A stretch of DNA of 52,121 nt, taken from contig CALFNN010000094.1 of the NCBI GenBank assembly GCA_937902925.1, forward strand, positions 1 through 52,121. The letters run 5' to 3'. Position 1 is the first letter of the stretch; each line of letters begins with the position of its first letter. Shown in pieces: positions 45,521 to 52,121 of this stretch. The stretch comes from an uncultured Opitutaceae bacterium. GTDB lineage: Bacteria > Verrucomicrobiota > Verrucomicrobiia > Opitutales > Opitutaceae. The notes under the pieces were generated by a model. That model was not told the DNA's origin. It ran no database searches and saw only the letters and a program-made list of their open reading frames with translations. Both the position numbers and the translations under genes were made by a program.

Positions 45521-46321
45521 ATGCCCGCCGAACCCATCCGCCTGCAAAAATACCTCGCCGACGCCGGCCTCTGCTCGCGCCGCGCCGCGGAGGTGCACAT
45601 CGCCCGCGGTGAGGTCTGGGTCAACGGCGCTGTCGCCACCCTCGGCCAGAAGGTCGTGCCTGGCGTCGACCGCATCACCACCGGCGGCAAGGCCGTCCGC
45701 GCCACCGCGCAGCCGCGCATCACCCTCGCGATGAACAAACCGCGCGGCCTCGTCTGCACGAATGACGACCCGCACAATCCCGAGACGATCTTCACGGTGC
45801 TGCCGCGCGAATTCGCGAGATTTCGTTTCTTCTGCGCCGGCCGGCTCGACAAGGACAGCGAGGGCCTCGTCATCCTGACCACCGACGGCGATCTCGCGCA
45901 GCGGCTCACGCATCCCTCCAATCTCGTCACCAAGCGCTATCACGTCATCCTGAAGATTCCCTTTCCCGCCCGGCGCCTCCCTCTGCTCGTCAAGGGCATC
46001 GTCGTCGAGGGCGAACGTCTCAAGGTCGAGCGCGCCGCGCTCATCCATCCGAATGCCGCCCAAGAGGCGACCAACCTCGACGTCCACATGCATCACGGCA
46101 AGAAGCGCGAGATCCGGTTGCTCTTCACCACGCTCGGCTACGATGTGAAACGCCTCCGCCGCTACCAGATCGGCGCCCTGCAGGTGAAGGGAATCCCGTT
46201 GCGCGCGATGAAACAACTTTCCACAAAGGAAATCGAACTTCTCTTCCATTCCCCCCGCACGCCGCACGCCGCGCTCGAGGCCTCCGCTCCCGCCTACGAT
46301 TCATCCGCCCATGAAGACTAA
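45521..46321 (+). CDS. RsuA/RluB-family pseudouridine synthase
   Basis: 266 residues from the ATG at 45521; the frame is open upstream but this ATG precedes the S4 RNA-binding domain (RLQKYLADAGLCSRRAAEVHIARGEVWVNG). The catalytic Asp is in the signature CAGRLDKDSEGLVILT. The HHGKKREIRLLFTTLGYDVKRLRRYQIG segment is the usual RsuA/RluB/E/F C-terminal motif. It isomerises uridine in rRNA; the target (RluB 2605-type is likeliest) is not clear. It is divergent from the reductase gene across 76 bases and overlaps the next start by 11 bases. Confidence 0.93.
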   Translation: MPAEPIRLQKYLADAGLCSRRAAEVHIARGEVWVNGAVATLGQKVVPGVDRITTGGKAVRATAQPRITLAMNKPRGLVCTNDDPHNPETIFTVLPREFARFRFFCAGRLDKDSEGLVILTTDGDLAQRLTHPSNLVTKRYHVILKIPFPARRLPLLVKGIVVEGERLKVERAALIHPNAAQEATNLDVHMHHGKKREIRLLFTTLGYDVKRLRRYQIGALQVKGIPLRAMKQLSTKEIELLFHSPRTPHAALEASAPAYDSSAHED

Positions 46322-47150
46322 CCCGCTCCTTCTCGCCACGCTCGTCCTGACCCTCGCCCCCGGCCTCGCCGCCGCGACGCTCACCGCGACCACCGCCGTC
46401 CACACGCAGCCCAACGAGGCGTCGCCGACGATCACCGTCCTCAAGGCCGGCTCCGATCCCGTTCCCGCCCCCGACACCGTCGCGAGCACGCCCGCCGGCT
46501 GGATGGCGGTCGAGTTGCCCGGCCCGTTCGACGGCTACGTGCACGACCGCGACCTCACCAAGAGCCTCGACATGAAGCCCGGCGCGTCGATCCGCCTCGC
46601 CCCCGAGGACAAGGCCGGCGTGCTCACGACCGCGGCGAAGGACGACAAGACCAACATCACCGGCCAGACCGGTCGCTGGCTGCAAGTCCGCCTCGAGCGA
46701 AAACTCGTCGGTTACATCCACGTCGGCGGCACGCCGGGCTATCTCCCGCCCATCGCCACCGCCACCGCCGGCGGCGCCACGGCGCCCGCATCATCCGCTC
46801 CGGCCACTCCGCTCTCGCCCGCTCCCTCGGCGCCCGCCGCCTACGGCGCCGCCGAACCCGGCCACGCCGCCCCGATGGTCAATCTCGGCGACAGCACGAG
46901 TTCGCTGGCCCGCCAGTTCGCCGGCACGTTCGCCTCCACGCGCAGCCTCTTCCGCCCGCGCCGCCCCTACGACTGGGCGCTCAACGACGACGCCGGCAAA
47001 CGCTACGCCTACCTCGACGTCAGCAAGCTGCTTCAGACCGAGCAAATCGAGAACTACGCCGGCCATGCCGTCGTCGTCTTCGGCGCCGCGAAGCCCACCG
47101 CCGACGGCAAGGACCTTGTCATCGAGGTCGAGACACTGCGGCTCAAGTGA
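46311..47150 (+). CDS. Exported SH3-like domain protein of unknown function
   Basis: 279 residues with signal peptide [22 protein letters not shown]. Two bacterial SH3-like stretches are visible: [21 protein letters not shown] with [20 protein letters not shown], then [15 protein letters not shown] with [20 protein letters not shown]. An Ala/Pro-rich linker (about residues 155-185) leads to a C-terminal [40 protein letters not shown] domain of the nucleic-acid-binding OB type perhaps. The family is not recognised. The 11-base overlap with the pseudouridine synthase suggests coupled translation. Confidence 0.82.
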   Translation: MKTNPLLLATLVLTLAPGLAAATLTATTAVHTQPNEASPTITVLKAGSDPVPAPDTVASTPAGWMAVELPGPFDGYVHDRDLTKSLDMKPGASIRLAPEDKAGVLTTAAKDDKTNITGQTGRWLQVRLERKLVGYIHVGGTPGYLPPIATATAGGATAPASSAPATPLSPAPSAPAAYGAAEPGHAAPMVNLGDSTSSLARQFAGTFASTRSLFRPRRPYDWALNDDAGKRYAYLDVSKLLQTEQIENYAGHAVVVFGAAKPTADGKDLVIEVETLRLK

Positions 47151-47241
47151 GCCCGCACCTTCCGCGGCTGGCGCGACGGCAAGACACGAAAATCTCTTTT
47201 TCTTTTCGTGCGATTCGTGTGTTTCATGGTTGTTTTCCACC

Positions 47242-48117
47242 ATGGAATTAATCGACGGCAACCAGGTCGCCACCGCCATCATCGCTGAGCTCAAGCAGGA
47301 GGTCGCCGCTTTCGCGGGCCGCAAACCCTGCATCGCCCTCGTCCGGGTCGGAGAGGATCCCGCGTCCGTTTCCTACGTGCGGAAAAAGGAAAAGACCGCC
47401 GCCGAGATCGGCGTCACCAGCCGGATCATCCTGCCGCCGGTCACCATCACGCAGGCCGAATTATGCCGGTTGATCGACGACCTCAATGCCGACGACACCG
47501 TCGACGGCATTCTCGTCCAGTCGCCGCTGCCAAAGCCCATCAACGAGGTCGCCGTCTTCCGCCGCGTCGCGCCCGGGAAGGACGTCGACGGTTTCAACAC
47601 CATCAACCTCGGCAAGGTCGCCCAGGAGGACGACACGGGCTTCGTCTCCTGCACGCCCGCCGGCATCATGGAACTGCTCGCCCGCAGCGGCACCGACCTC
47701 AAGGGCAAGCATGTCGTCGTGCTCGGCCGCTCGCTGATCGTCGGCAAGCCCGTGGCGCTGCTCGCCCTCCAGAAACGCGCCGGCGCCAACGGCACCGTCA
47801 CCATCTGTCACTCCGCGACCGCCAATCTCCCCGCCATCACGCGCCAGGCCGATGTGCTCATCGCCGCCATCGGCCGCGCCGAGTTCGTCACCGCCGACAT
47901 GGTCAAGCCCGGCGCCGTCGTGATCGACGTCGGCATCAACCGCGTGCCGGATGCCACCAAGAAGACCGGCTACCGGCTCACCGGCGACGTTCACTTCTCC
48001 TCGGTCGCGCCGCTCTGCTCGAAAATCACGCCCGTGCCCGGCGGCGTCGGCCCGATGACGGTGGCGATGTTGATGAAAAACACCGTCAAGGCGTTTCGCC
48101 TCCGGGCTGCGCACTAG
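47242..48117 (+). CDS. folD: Bifunctional methylenetetrahydrofolate dehydrogenase/cyclohydrolase
   Basis: 291 residues from the ATG at 47242 ([13 protein letters not shown]). The catalytic Lys is in [14 protein letters not shown], the family motifs are VQSPLPKPI and [11 protein letters not shown], the NADP site is [13 protein letters not shown], and the C-terminal signature is [17 protein letters not shown]. The Cys of SCTPAG replaces PCTPAG. The enzyme interconverts methylene- and formyl-tetrahydrofolate, supplying one-carbon units. It is followed by an imperfect palindrome at about 48136-48172. Confidence 0.96.
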   Translation: MELIDGNQVATAIIAELKQEVAAFAGRKPCIALVRVGEDPASVSYVRKKEKTAAEIGVTSRIILPPVTITQAELCRLIDDLNADDTVDGILVQSPLPKPINEVAVFRRVAPGKDVDGFNTINLGKVAQEDDTGFVSCTPAGIMELLARSGTDLKGKHVVVLGRSLIVGKPVALLALQKRAGANGTVTICHSATANLPAITRQADVLIAAIGRAEFVTADMVKPGAVVIDVGINRVPDATKKTGYRLTGDVHFSSVAPLCSKITPVPGGVGPMTVAMLMKNTVKAFRLRAAH

Positions 48118-48135
48118 CCCATGCGACCGGGCTCA

Positions 48136-48175
48136 GGGCCCCGAGCCTCGTCGAGGGGCTTGCGCCCGGCCCTCC
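48136..48175. repeat. Imperfect GC-rich palindrome between folD and the receiver-kinase gene
   Basis: GGGCCCCGAGCCTC is followed after three bases by GAGGGGCTTGCGCCC, forming an imperfect hairpin; the minus strand reads GGAG just 5' of it, as in REP-type elements. No T-run follows. It may be a further, diverged REP copy or a 3'-end hairpin for folD. Confidence 0.35.
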
Positions 48176-48196
48176 GCCCCGCTTTCCTCCCCCGCA

Positions 48197-49327
48197 ATGG
48201 CCGCCCCCTCGATTCTGGTCGTCGATGACCAACCCATCAACGTCCAGTTGCTGAAGCGCAAACTCGAGCGCGAGGGCATCCGCGTCACCGCCGCCTACAA
48301 CGGCCTCGAGGCGCTCGACCTCACGCGGAAGGTCATGCCCGACCTCATCCTCCTCGACGTGATGATGCCCGACATGGACGGCATCGAGGTTTGCCAGCGG
48401 CTGCAGGGCGACGAGGTCACGCGCGGCATTCCGATCATTTTCATCACCGCCCGCACCACCAAGGAGAGCAAACTCGAGGGCCTCGGCGTCGGCGCGGTCG
48501 ACTACATCACCAAGCCCATCGACCTCGACGAGACGCTCGCCCGCGTGCAGACGCAGCTCCGCTTCGTCTCCATCAACCGCCAGCTCGTCGACCTCACCCG
48601 CCGCCTCGAGGAGTCGCGCCGCGCCGCCACCATCGGCGCCGTCACGCAGGGCATCGCGCACAATCTGAACAATCTCCTCGGCGTCGTCATCGGCTACCTC
48701 GACCTCGTCAAGGCCTACTACGACAAGCCCGAGCAGGTGAAAAAGAACGCGCAGCACGTCGAGGACGCCGTGCAGCGCATCGTCACGATCATCAAGCAGC
48801 TCAGCACGCTCGTCGTAAAATCGCGTCCGCCGCTTGTGAAGGCGAATCTCGAGCGGTTGCTCGAGGGGTGCGTCACCCGCTTTCACGTGGACTACAAGCT
48901 TACCGCACCCGTCACGATCGACAATCCGCTCGGCGAGCTGATGATCGACACGAATTTCGAAATTTTCGAGGAGGTCTTGGAGAAGGTCATGCTCAACGCA
49001 TGGGAATCCTACGACAACAAGCCCGCCGATCCGCGCCCGATTTCCGTTCATACCCGCGTCGTGGAAAAACCCGACGAGGGCAAATTCGTCGAGATGCTCG
49101 TCACCGATCACGGCCGCGGCATCGATCCCGAGATCCGCGACAAGATGTTCGAGCCGTTCGTCAGCTCCAAGAACACCGTCGGCGTCGGCATGGGCCTCAC
49201 CGTCGCCCGCCACGCGCTGCGCAATCTCGGCGGCGAGGTCACCATGACCGACACCCCGGGCGGCGGCGCCACCGCCGTGCTGATGCACCCGGTCGAGAAA
49301 AAGCTGCGCCGGAGCACCGATGAGTAG
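48197..49327 (+). CDS. Soluble receiver-histidine kinase fusion (REC-HisKA-like-HATPase)
   Basis: 376 residues with the receiver first, the reverse of the usual hybrid order. Receiver: ILVVDDQPINVQLLKRKL, phospho-acceptor Asp54 in LILLDVMMPDMDG, FITA and KPI. A short coiled coil (RFVSINRQLVDLTRRLEES) leads to an H box GIAHNLNNLLGVVIGYLDL (His155) and an HATPase with NAWESYDN, DHGRGIDPEI, GVGMGLTVARHALRNLGG. There is no membrane helix. Such proteins relay signals from a separate kinase or act as stand-alone sensors. The stop overlaps the proC start by 8 bases, so proC is probably translated with it. Confidence 0.9.
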   Translation: MAAPSILVVDDQPINVQLLKRKLEREGIRVTAAYNGLEALDLTRKVMPDLILLDVMMPDMDGIEVCQRLQGDEVTRGIPIIFITARTTKESKLEGLGVGAVDYITKPIDLDETLARVQTQLRFVSINRQLVDLTRRLEESRRAATIGAVTQGIAHNLNNLLGVVIGYLDLVKAYYDKPEQVKKNAQHVEDAVQRIVTIIKQLSTLVVKSRPPLVKANLERLLEGCVTRFHVDYKLTAPVTIDNPLGELMIDTNFEIFEEVLEKVMLNAWESYDNKPADPRPISVHTRVVEKPDEGKFVEMLVTDHGRGIDPEIRDKMFEPFVSSKNTVGVGMGLTVARHALRNLGGEVTMTDTPGGGATAVLMHPVEKKLRRSTDE

Positions 49328-50123
49328 GATCGCCTTCCTCGGCGCCGGCAACATGGCCGCCGCGATGGTCGACGGGCTGCTGGCGAAAAACGTCCCGGCG
49401 GTGGACCTCGCCTGCTTCAGCGCGTCAGGCAAAACCGCCGCCGGCCTCGCCACGCGCACCGGCGTCGCGCAAAAAAACTCGCTCGACGCTCTCCTCGCCG
49501 GCGCCGACACGCTCGTGGTCGCCTTCAAGCCCCAGCACCTCGCCGCCGCCGATCCGCGCCTCGCCGAACTCACCGCGGGCAAACTCGTCGTCTCGGTCCT
49601 CGCCGGGAAAAAAATCGCCTCGCTCGCGAAAACGTTTCCCCGCGCACGCAACCTCGTGCGCACGATGCCGAACACCCCCAGCCAGATCGGCGCCGGCATC
49701 ACCGGATGGTGCGTCCGTGCCCCGCTGTCGCCGCCGGACCAGGCCATCGTCGACACGCTTCTCGGCGCACTCGGCCAGGCCGTCGAAATTCCCGAGAATC
49801 AGATGGACGCCCTCACCAGCGTGAGCGGCAGCGGCCCCGCCTACGTCTTCGAGTTCGCCGCCGCGTTGCGCGATGCCGGCGTCGCCGCAGGCTTGGCTCC
49901 CGGCATCGCGCAGAAGCTTTCGGTTGAGACGCTGCTCGGCGCCGCTCGGCTCCTCGCGCGAAAAAACATCGAGCCCGAAAAGCTCCGCGACGCCGTCACC
50001 TCGCCCAACGGCACCACCTTCGCCGGCCTGCAGCGCATGGCCGCCCGCGATTTCCGCGGGCTGATCCGGGAGACGGTCCTCGCCGCCAAGGCGCGCTCGG
50101 AGGAACTTTCGCAGGACAGCTAG
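49320..50123 (+). CDS. proC: Pyrroline-5-carboxylate reductase
   Basis: 267 residues. NADPH loop IAFLGAGNMAAAM, VVAFKPQHL, VRTMPNTPSQIGAGITG, the SVSGSGPAYVFEF catalytic region and RDAVTSPNGTTFAGLQRM are all present, so the enzyme is complete. It makes proline from pyrroline-5-carboxylate. The start overlaps the receiver-kinase gene by 8 bases. A hairpin (50134-50155) follows the stop. Confidence 0.95.
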   Translation: MSRIAFLGAGNMAAAMVDGLLAKNVPAVDLACFSASGKTAAGLATRTGVAQKNSLDALLAGADTLVVAFKPQHLAAADPRLAELTAGKLVVSVLAGKKIASLAKTFPRARNLVRTMPNTPSQIGAGITGWCVRAPLSPPDQAIVDTLLGALGQAVEIPENQMDALTSVSGSGPAYVFEFAAALRDAGVAAGLAPGIAQKLSVETLLGAARLLARKNIEPEKLRDAVTSPNGTTFAGLQRMAARDFRGLIRETVLAAKARSEELSQDS

Positions 50124-50133
50124 TTCCAATGGC

Positions 50134-50155
50134 CCGGCGAGCCGCCTCGCCGGGA
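50134..50155. repeat. Perfect 9-bp hairpin after proC
   Basis: CCCGGCGAG pairs with CTCGCCGGG around a CCGC loop, beginning 10 bases after the proC stop. It is followed by AAAAT rather than a T-run, so it is not a classical terminator on the + strand. It may protect the proC message 3' end. Confidence 0.5.
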
Positions 50156-50206
50156 AAATCATTTCGTGCTTTCGCCCTTCCGCGCTTCCGCGATTAAATT
50201 CCGTCC

Positions 50207-51253
50207 ATGAGCACGCTGCACGGCCGCATTCTTGTCACCGGTGGGGCCGGTTTCATCGGCAGCGCCGTCGTCTGGGCGCTCAACCGGCGCGGGATCACCG
50301 ACATCGTCGTGGCGGACTTTCTCGAGGCCGACAAGAAATGGCACGGCATCGTGCCGCTGGGCGAGCGCGCCGACGAGAAGCGCCGCAATCTCGCGTCGCT
50401 CAAGTTCGCCGAATACGTCGAGGCCGACGTCCTCCGCGAGCGCCTCCACTCCAACGCCGCGGCCTTCGGCACCTTCTCGACGGTGTTCCACCTTGGCGCC
50501 TGCTCCTCGACGACCGAGAGCAACGAGGCCTTCCTCGAGGACAATAATTTCGCCTTCACCCGCGATCTCGCCACCTGGTCGCTCGCCCACCGGTCACGCT
50601 TCATCTATGCCTCCTCGGCTGCGACTTACGGCGACGGTTCCGCTGGCATGGACGACAAGGACGAGAACCTCGCGCGGCTTCATCCGCTCAACCTCTACGG
50701 CCACTCGAAGCAGATCTTCGACGTCTTCGCGCAGCGCGAAGGCTGGTTGCCCCGGATTGTCGGCGTGAAATATTTCAACGTCTTCGGCCCGAACGAGGAT
50801 CACAAGGGCGACATGCGCTCTCTCGTGAACAAGGCCTACCAGCAGATCCTCGCCACCGGCAAGGTGCAGCTCTTCAAGAGCCACAAGCCGGAATACAAGG
50901 ACGGCGAGCAGATGCGGGATTTCCTCTACGTGAAGGACGCCGTCGAAATGACGCTCCACTTCGCCGAGCATCCGGAAGGAAAAATCGCCGGCGGTCTCTA
51001 CAATCTCGGCAGTGGCGAGGCCAACACCTGGCTCACGCTCACGCGCGCGATCTTCGCCGCGCTCGGCCGCGAGCCACAAATCGAGTTCATCGACATGCCC
51101 GAGGTGCTCCGCGGGAAATATCAGTATTTCACCCGCGCCGACATCGGCAAACTCCGCGCCACCGGCTACGCGAACCCGATGACCCCGTTGCCCGACGCCG
51201 TCCGCGACTACGTCCAAAACTACCTCGTCCCCGCCAGGAAGCTCGGCGCCTAG
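50207..51253 (+). CDS. hldD: ADP-L-glycero-D-manno-heptose-6-epimerase
   Basis: 348 residues of the extended SDR family. The nucleotide loop is LVTGGAGFIGSAVVWAL, the active-site Tyr/Lys are in LYGHSKQIFDVFA, and HldD-specific segments are GACSSTTESNEAFLEDNN, FGPNEDHKGDMRSLVNKAY and QMRDFLYVKDAVEM. It epimerises ADP-D,D-heptose to ADP-L,D-heptose for lipopolysaccharide inner core, so the organism likely makes heptose-containing LPS. It is encoded away from other LPS genes here. The 3' end is 7 bases from the convergent O-methyltransferase stop. Confidence 0.95.
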   Translation: MSTLHGRILVTGGAGFIGSAVVWALNRRGITDIVVADFLEADKKWHGIVPLGERADEKRRNLASLKFAEYVEADVLRERLHSNAAAFGTFSTVFHLGACSSTTESNEAFLEDNNFAFTRDLATWSLAHRSRFIYASSAATYGDGSAGMDDKDENLARLHPLNLYGHSKQIFDVFAQREGWLPRIVGVKYFNVFGPNEDHKGDMRSLVNKAYQQILATGKVQLFKSHKPEYKDGEQMRDFLYVKDAVEMTLHFAEHPEGKIAGGLYNLGSGEANTWLTLTRAIFAALGREPQIEFIDMPEVLRGKYQYFTRADIGKLRATGYANPMTPLPDAVRDYVQNYLVPARKLGA

Positions 51254-51260
51254 CGCCGCC

Positions 51261-51935
51261 TCACACGTCGCCGGTCACGACCGCCAGCGCGAAGCCGTCG
51301 TAGCCCTTGCTGCCCACCGTCTGGATCGCCGTCGCGCTAACGCGCTTTTCCGCGGCGAGCACCTCGTTGAACCGGCGGATACCCTGCACGCTCGCGTCCG
51401 CACTCGCCGCGTCCGCCACCGCGCCTTTCCGCACCACGTTGTCGACGACGATCACCGAGCGTTTCCGCGCGAGCTTGAGCGCCCAGCCAAAATATTCGGC
51501 CGTGCTCGCCTTGTCGGCGTCGATGAAAATGAAATCGAACGCCCCTGCACCCTCCGCTGCGAGACGCGGCAACGTGTCGAGCGCCCGTCCGACGCGAAGA
51601 TCGATGATCCCGTCCAATCCGGCGCGGGCAAAATTCGCCCGTGCGACCTCCGCGTGCCGCGCATCGACCTCCAACGTCACGACCCGGCCGCCCGCCGGCA
51701 CCGCCCGGGCGAGCCAGATCGTGCTGTAGCCGCCGAGCGTGCCGATCTCGAGGATGCGACTCGCGCCGCACATCCGCGCCAGCAGATGCAGCAGCTTGCC
51801 TTCGTTCGGCGAGACGCTGATCGACGGCAACCCCGCTGCGGTGCTGGAGCGCGTGGCTTCCCGCAATGCGGCGTCCTCCGGCACGAGCAGGTCGGTGATG
51901 TAACGGTCGACGCTGGTCCATTGCTCCTGATTCAT
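51261..51935 (-). CDS. SAM-dependent O-methyltransferase (caffeoyl-CoA OMT-like)
   Basis: 224 residues from the ATG at 51935 (MNQEQWTSVDRY); a GTG 15 bases upstream would give 229 residues. The SAM site is ILEIGTLGGYSTIWLARAV, the acidic residue is in VVTLEVDA, the metal-binding FDFIFIDADKASTAEY and VVDNVVRKGAV segments are those of the class I catechol/caffeoyl-CoA OMT family. Substrate unknown. The region beyond (51951-52121) holds no gene I can support, only a short TTAAC/GTTAA dyad at 52048-52062. Confidence 0.9.
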   Translation of the reverse strand: MNQEQWTSVDRYITDLLVPEDAALREATRSSTAAGLPSISVSPNEGKLLHLLARMCGASRILEIGTLGGYSTIWLARAVPAGGRVVTLEVDARHAEVARANFARAGLDGIIDLRVGRALDTLPRLAAEGAGAFDFIFIDADKASTAEYFGWALKLARKRSVIVVDNVVRKGAVADAASADASVQGIRRFNEVLAAEKRVSATAIQTVGSKGYDGFALAVVTGDV

Positions 51936-52121
51936 GGATTCAATTTTCACATCGGGCGTTGCCGGTCAATCGCCACGCTTCATCGGCTTCTCGCGGGAAC
52001 GCCTCCGCGCTTGAAAAACCTTCCGTTTCGTTCGTCGATCATAACTATTAACCACGAGTTAACTCTTCGCCGCCCCGACGATATCGAACCGTGCGGCCCA
52101 ACCCCATCGCTTCAACGTGAA

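Noticed and set aside
44225-46267. A 680-codon minus-strand frame across the CysJ-like and pseudouridine synthase genes
   Set aside because: It covers two genes in the wrong frame and has no domain.

Overview
The window is GC-rich, gene-dense bacterial chromosome. It most resembles Verrucomicrobiota, probably Opitutaceae. The grounds are a secreted DUF1592/DUF1588 cytochrome paired with a DUF1552 Tat protein (typical of Verrucomicrobia and Planctomycetes), many exported carbohydrate enzymes with few Shine-Dalgarno sites, and the mix of housekeeping genes. The taxonomic call is inference from gene families; there is no rRNA gene here.

Left part (about 1-25.9 kb): an array of 17 genes, all on the + strand, mostly coding for exported proteins. 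Its theme is side-chain removal and breakdown of pectin, rhamnogalacturonan and hemicellulose: a GH31 alpha-glycosidase with a PA14 insert, two PL22 oligogalacturonate lyase-like propellers, three tandem alpha/beta-hydrolase esterases, three CE12-type rhamnogalacturonan acetylesterases, a GH43-like enzyme and a GH2 beta-galactosidase-like enzyme. In the middle sit the cytochrome/DUF1552 pair and a membrane-spermidine-synthase fusion, whose link to polysaccharide use is unknown. No SusC/SusD, sugar transporter, regulator or backbone-cleaving PL1/PL9/PL11/GH28 is visible, so the system is probably completed elsewhere. A Gly-rich exported protein and two unrecognised exported proteins complete the array.

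Middle part (25.9-38.5 kb): housekeeping genes on both strands. They are a dGTPase facing an O6-alkylguanine-DNA alkyltransferase, cytidine deaminase, an M13 metallopeptidase, hisS, an IHF/HU-type protein, ubiE/menG, an ErpA/IscA-type protein, a Ser/Thr kinase directly upstream of rpoN, tsaD and an S41 C-terminal processing protease.

Right part (38.5-52.1 kb): a MidA-type methyltransferase, rpmB with a clear terminator, a hybrid histidine kinase, a fabG-acpP-fabF cluster with a hairpin terminator/attenuator after acpP, a CysJ-like diflavin-reductase module lacking the flavodoxin domain, an RsuA/RluB-type pseudouridine synthase, an SH3-like exported protein, folD, a receiver-kinase protein overlapping proC, hldD and an O-methyltransferase.

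Non-coding signals of note are REP-like inverted doublets at 20-113, 762-833 and 30264-30348 (two with GTAG or GGAG heads), several intergenic hairpins without U-tracts, and a perfect 9-bp dyad upstream of tsaD. I saw no tRNA, rRNA, CRISPR array, phage or insertion sequence. No gene-free stretch exceeds about 200 bases.
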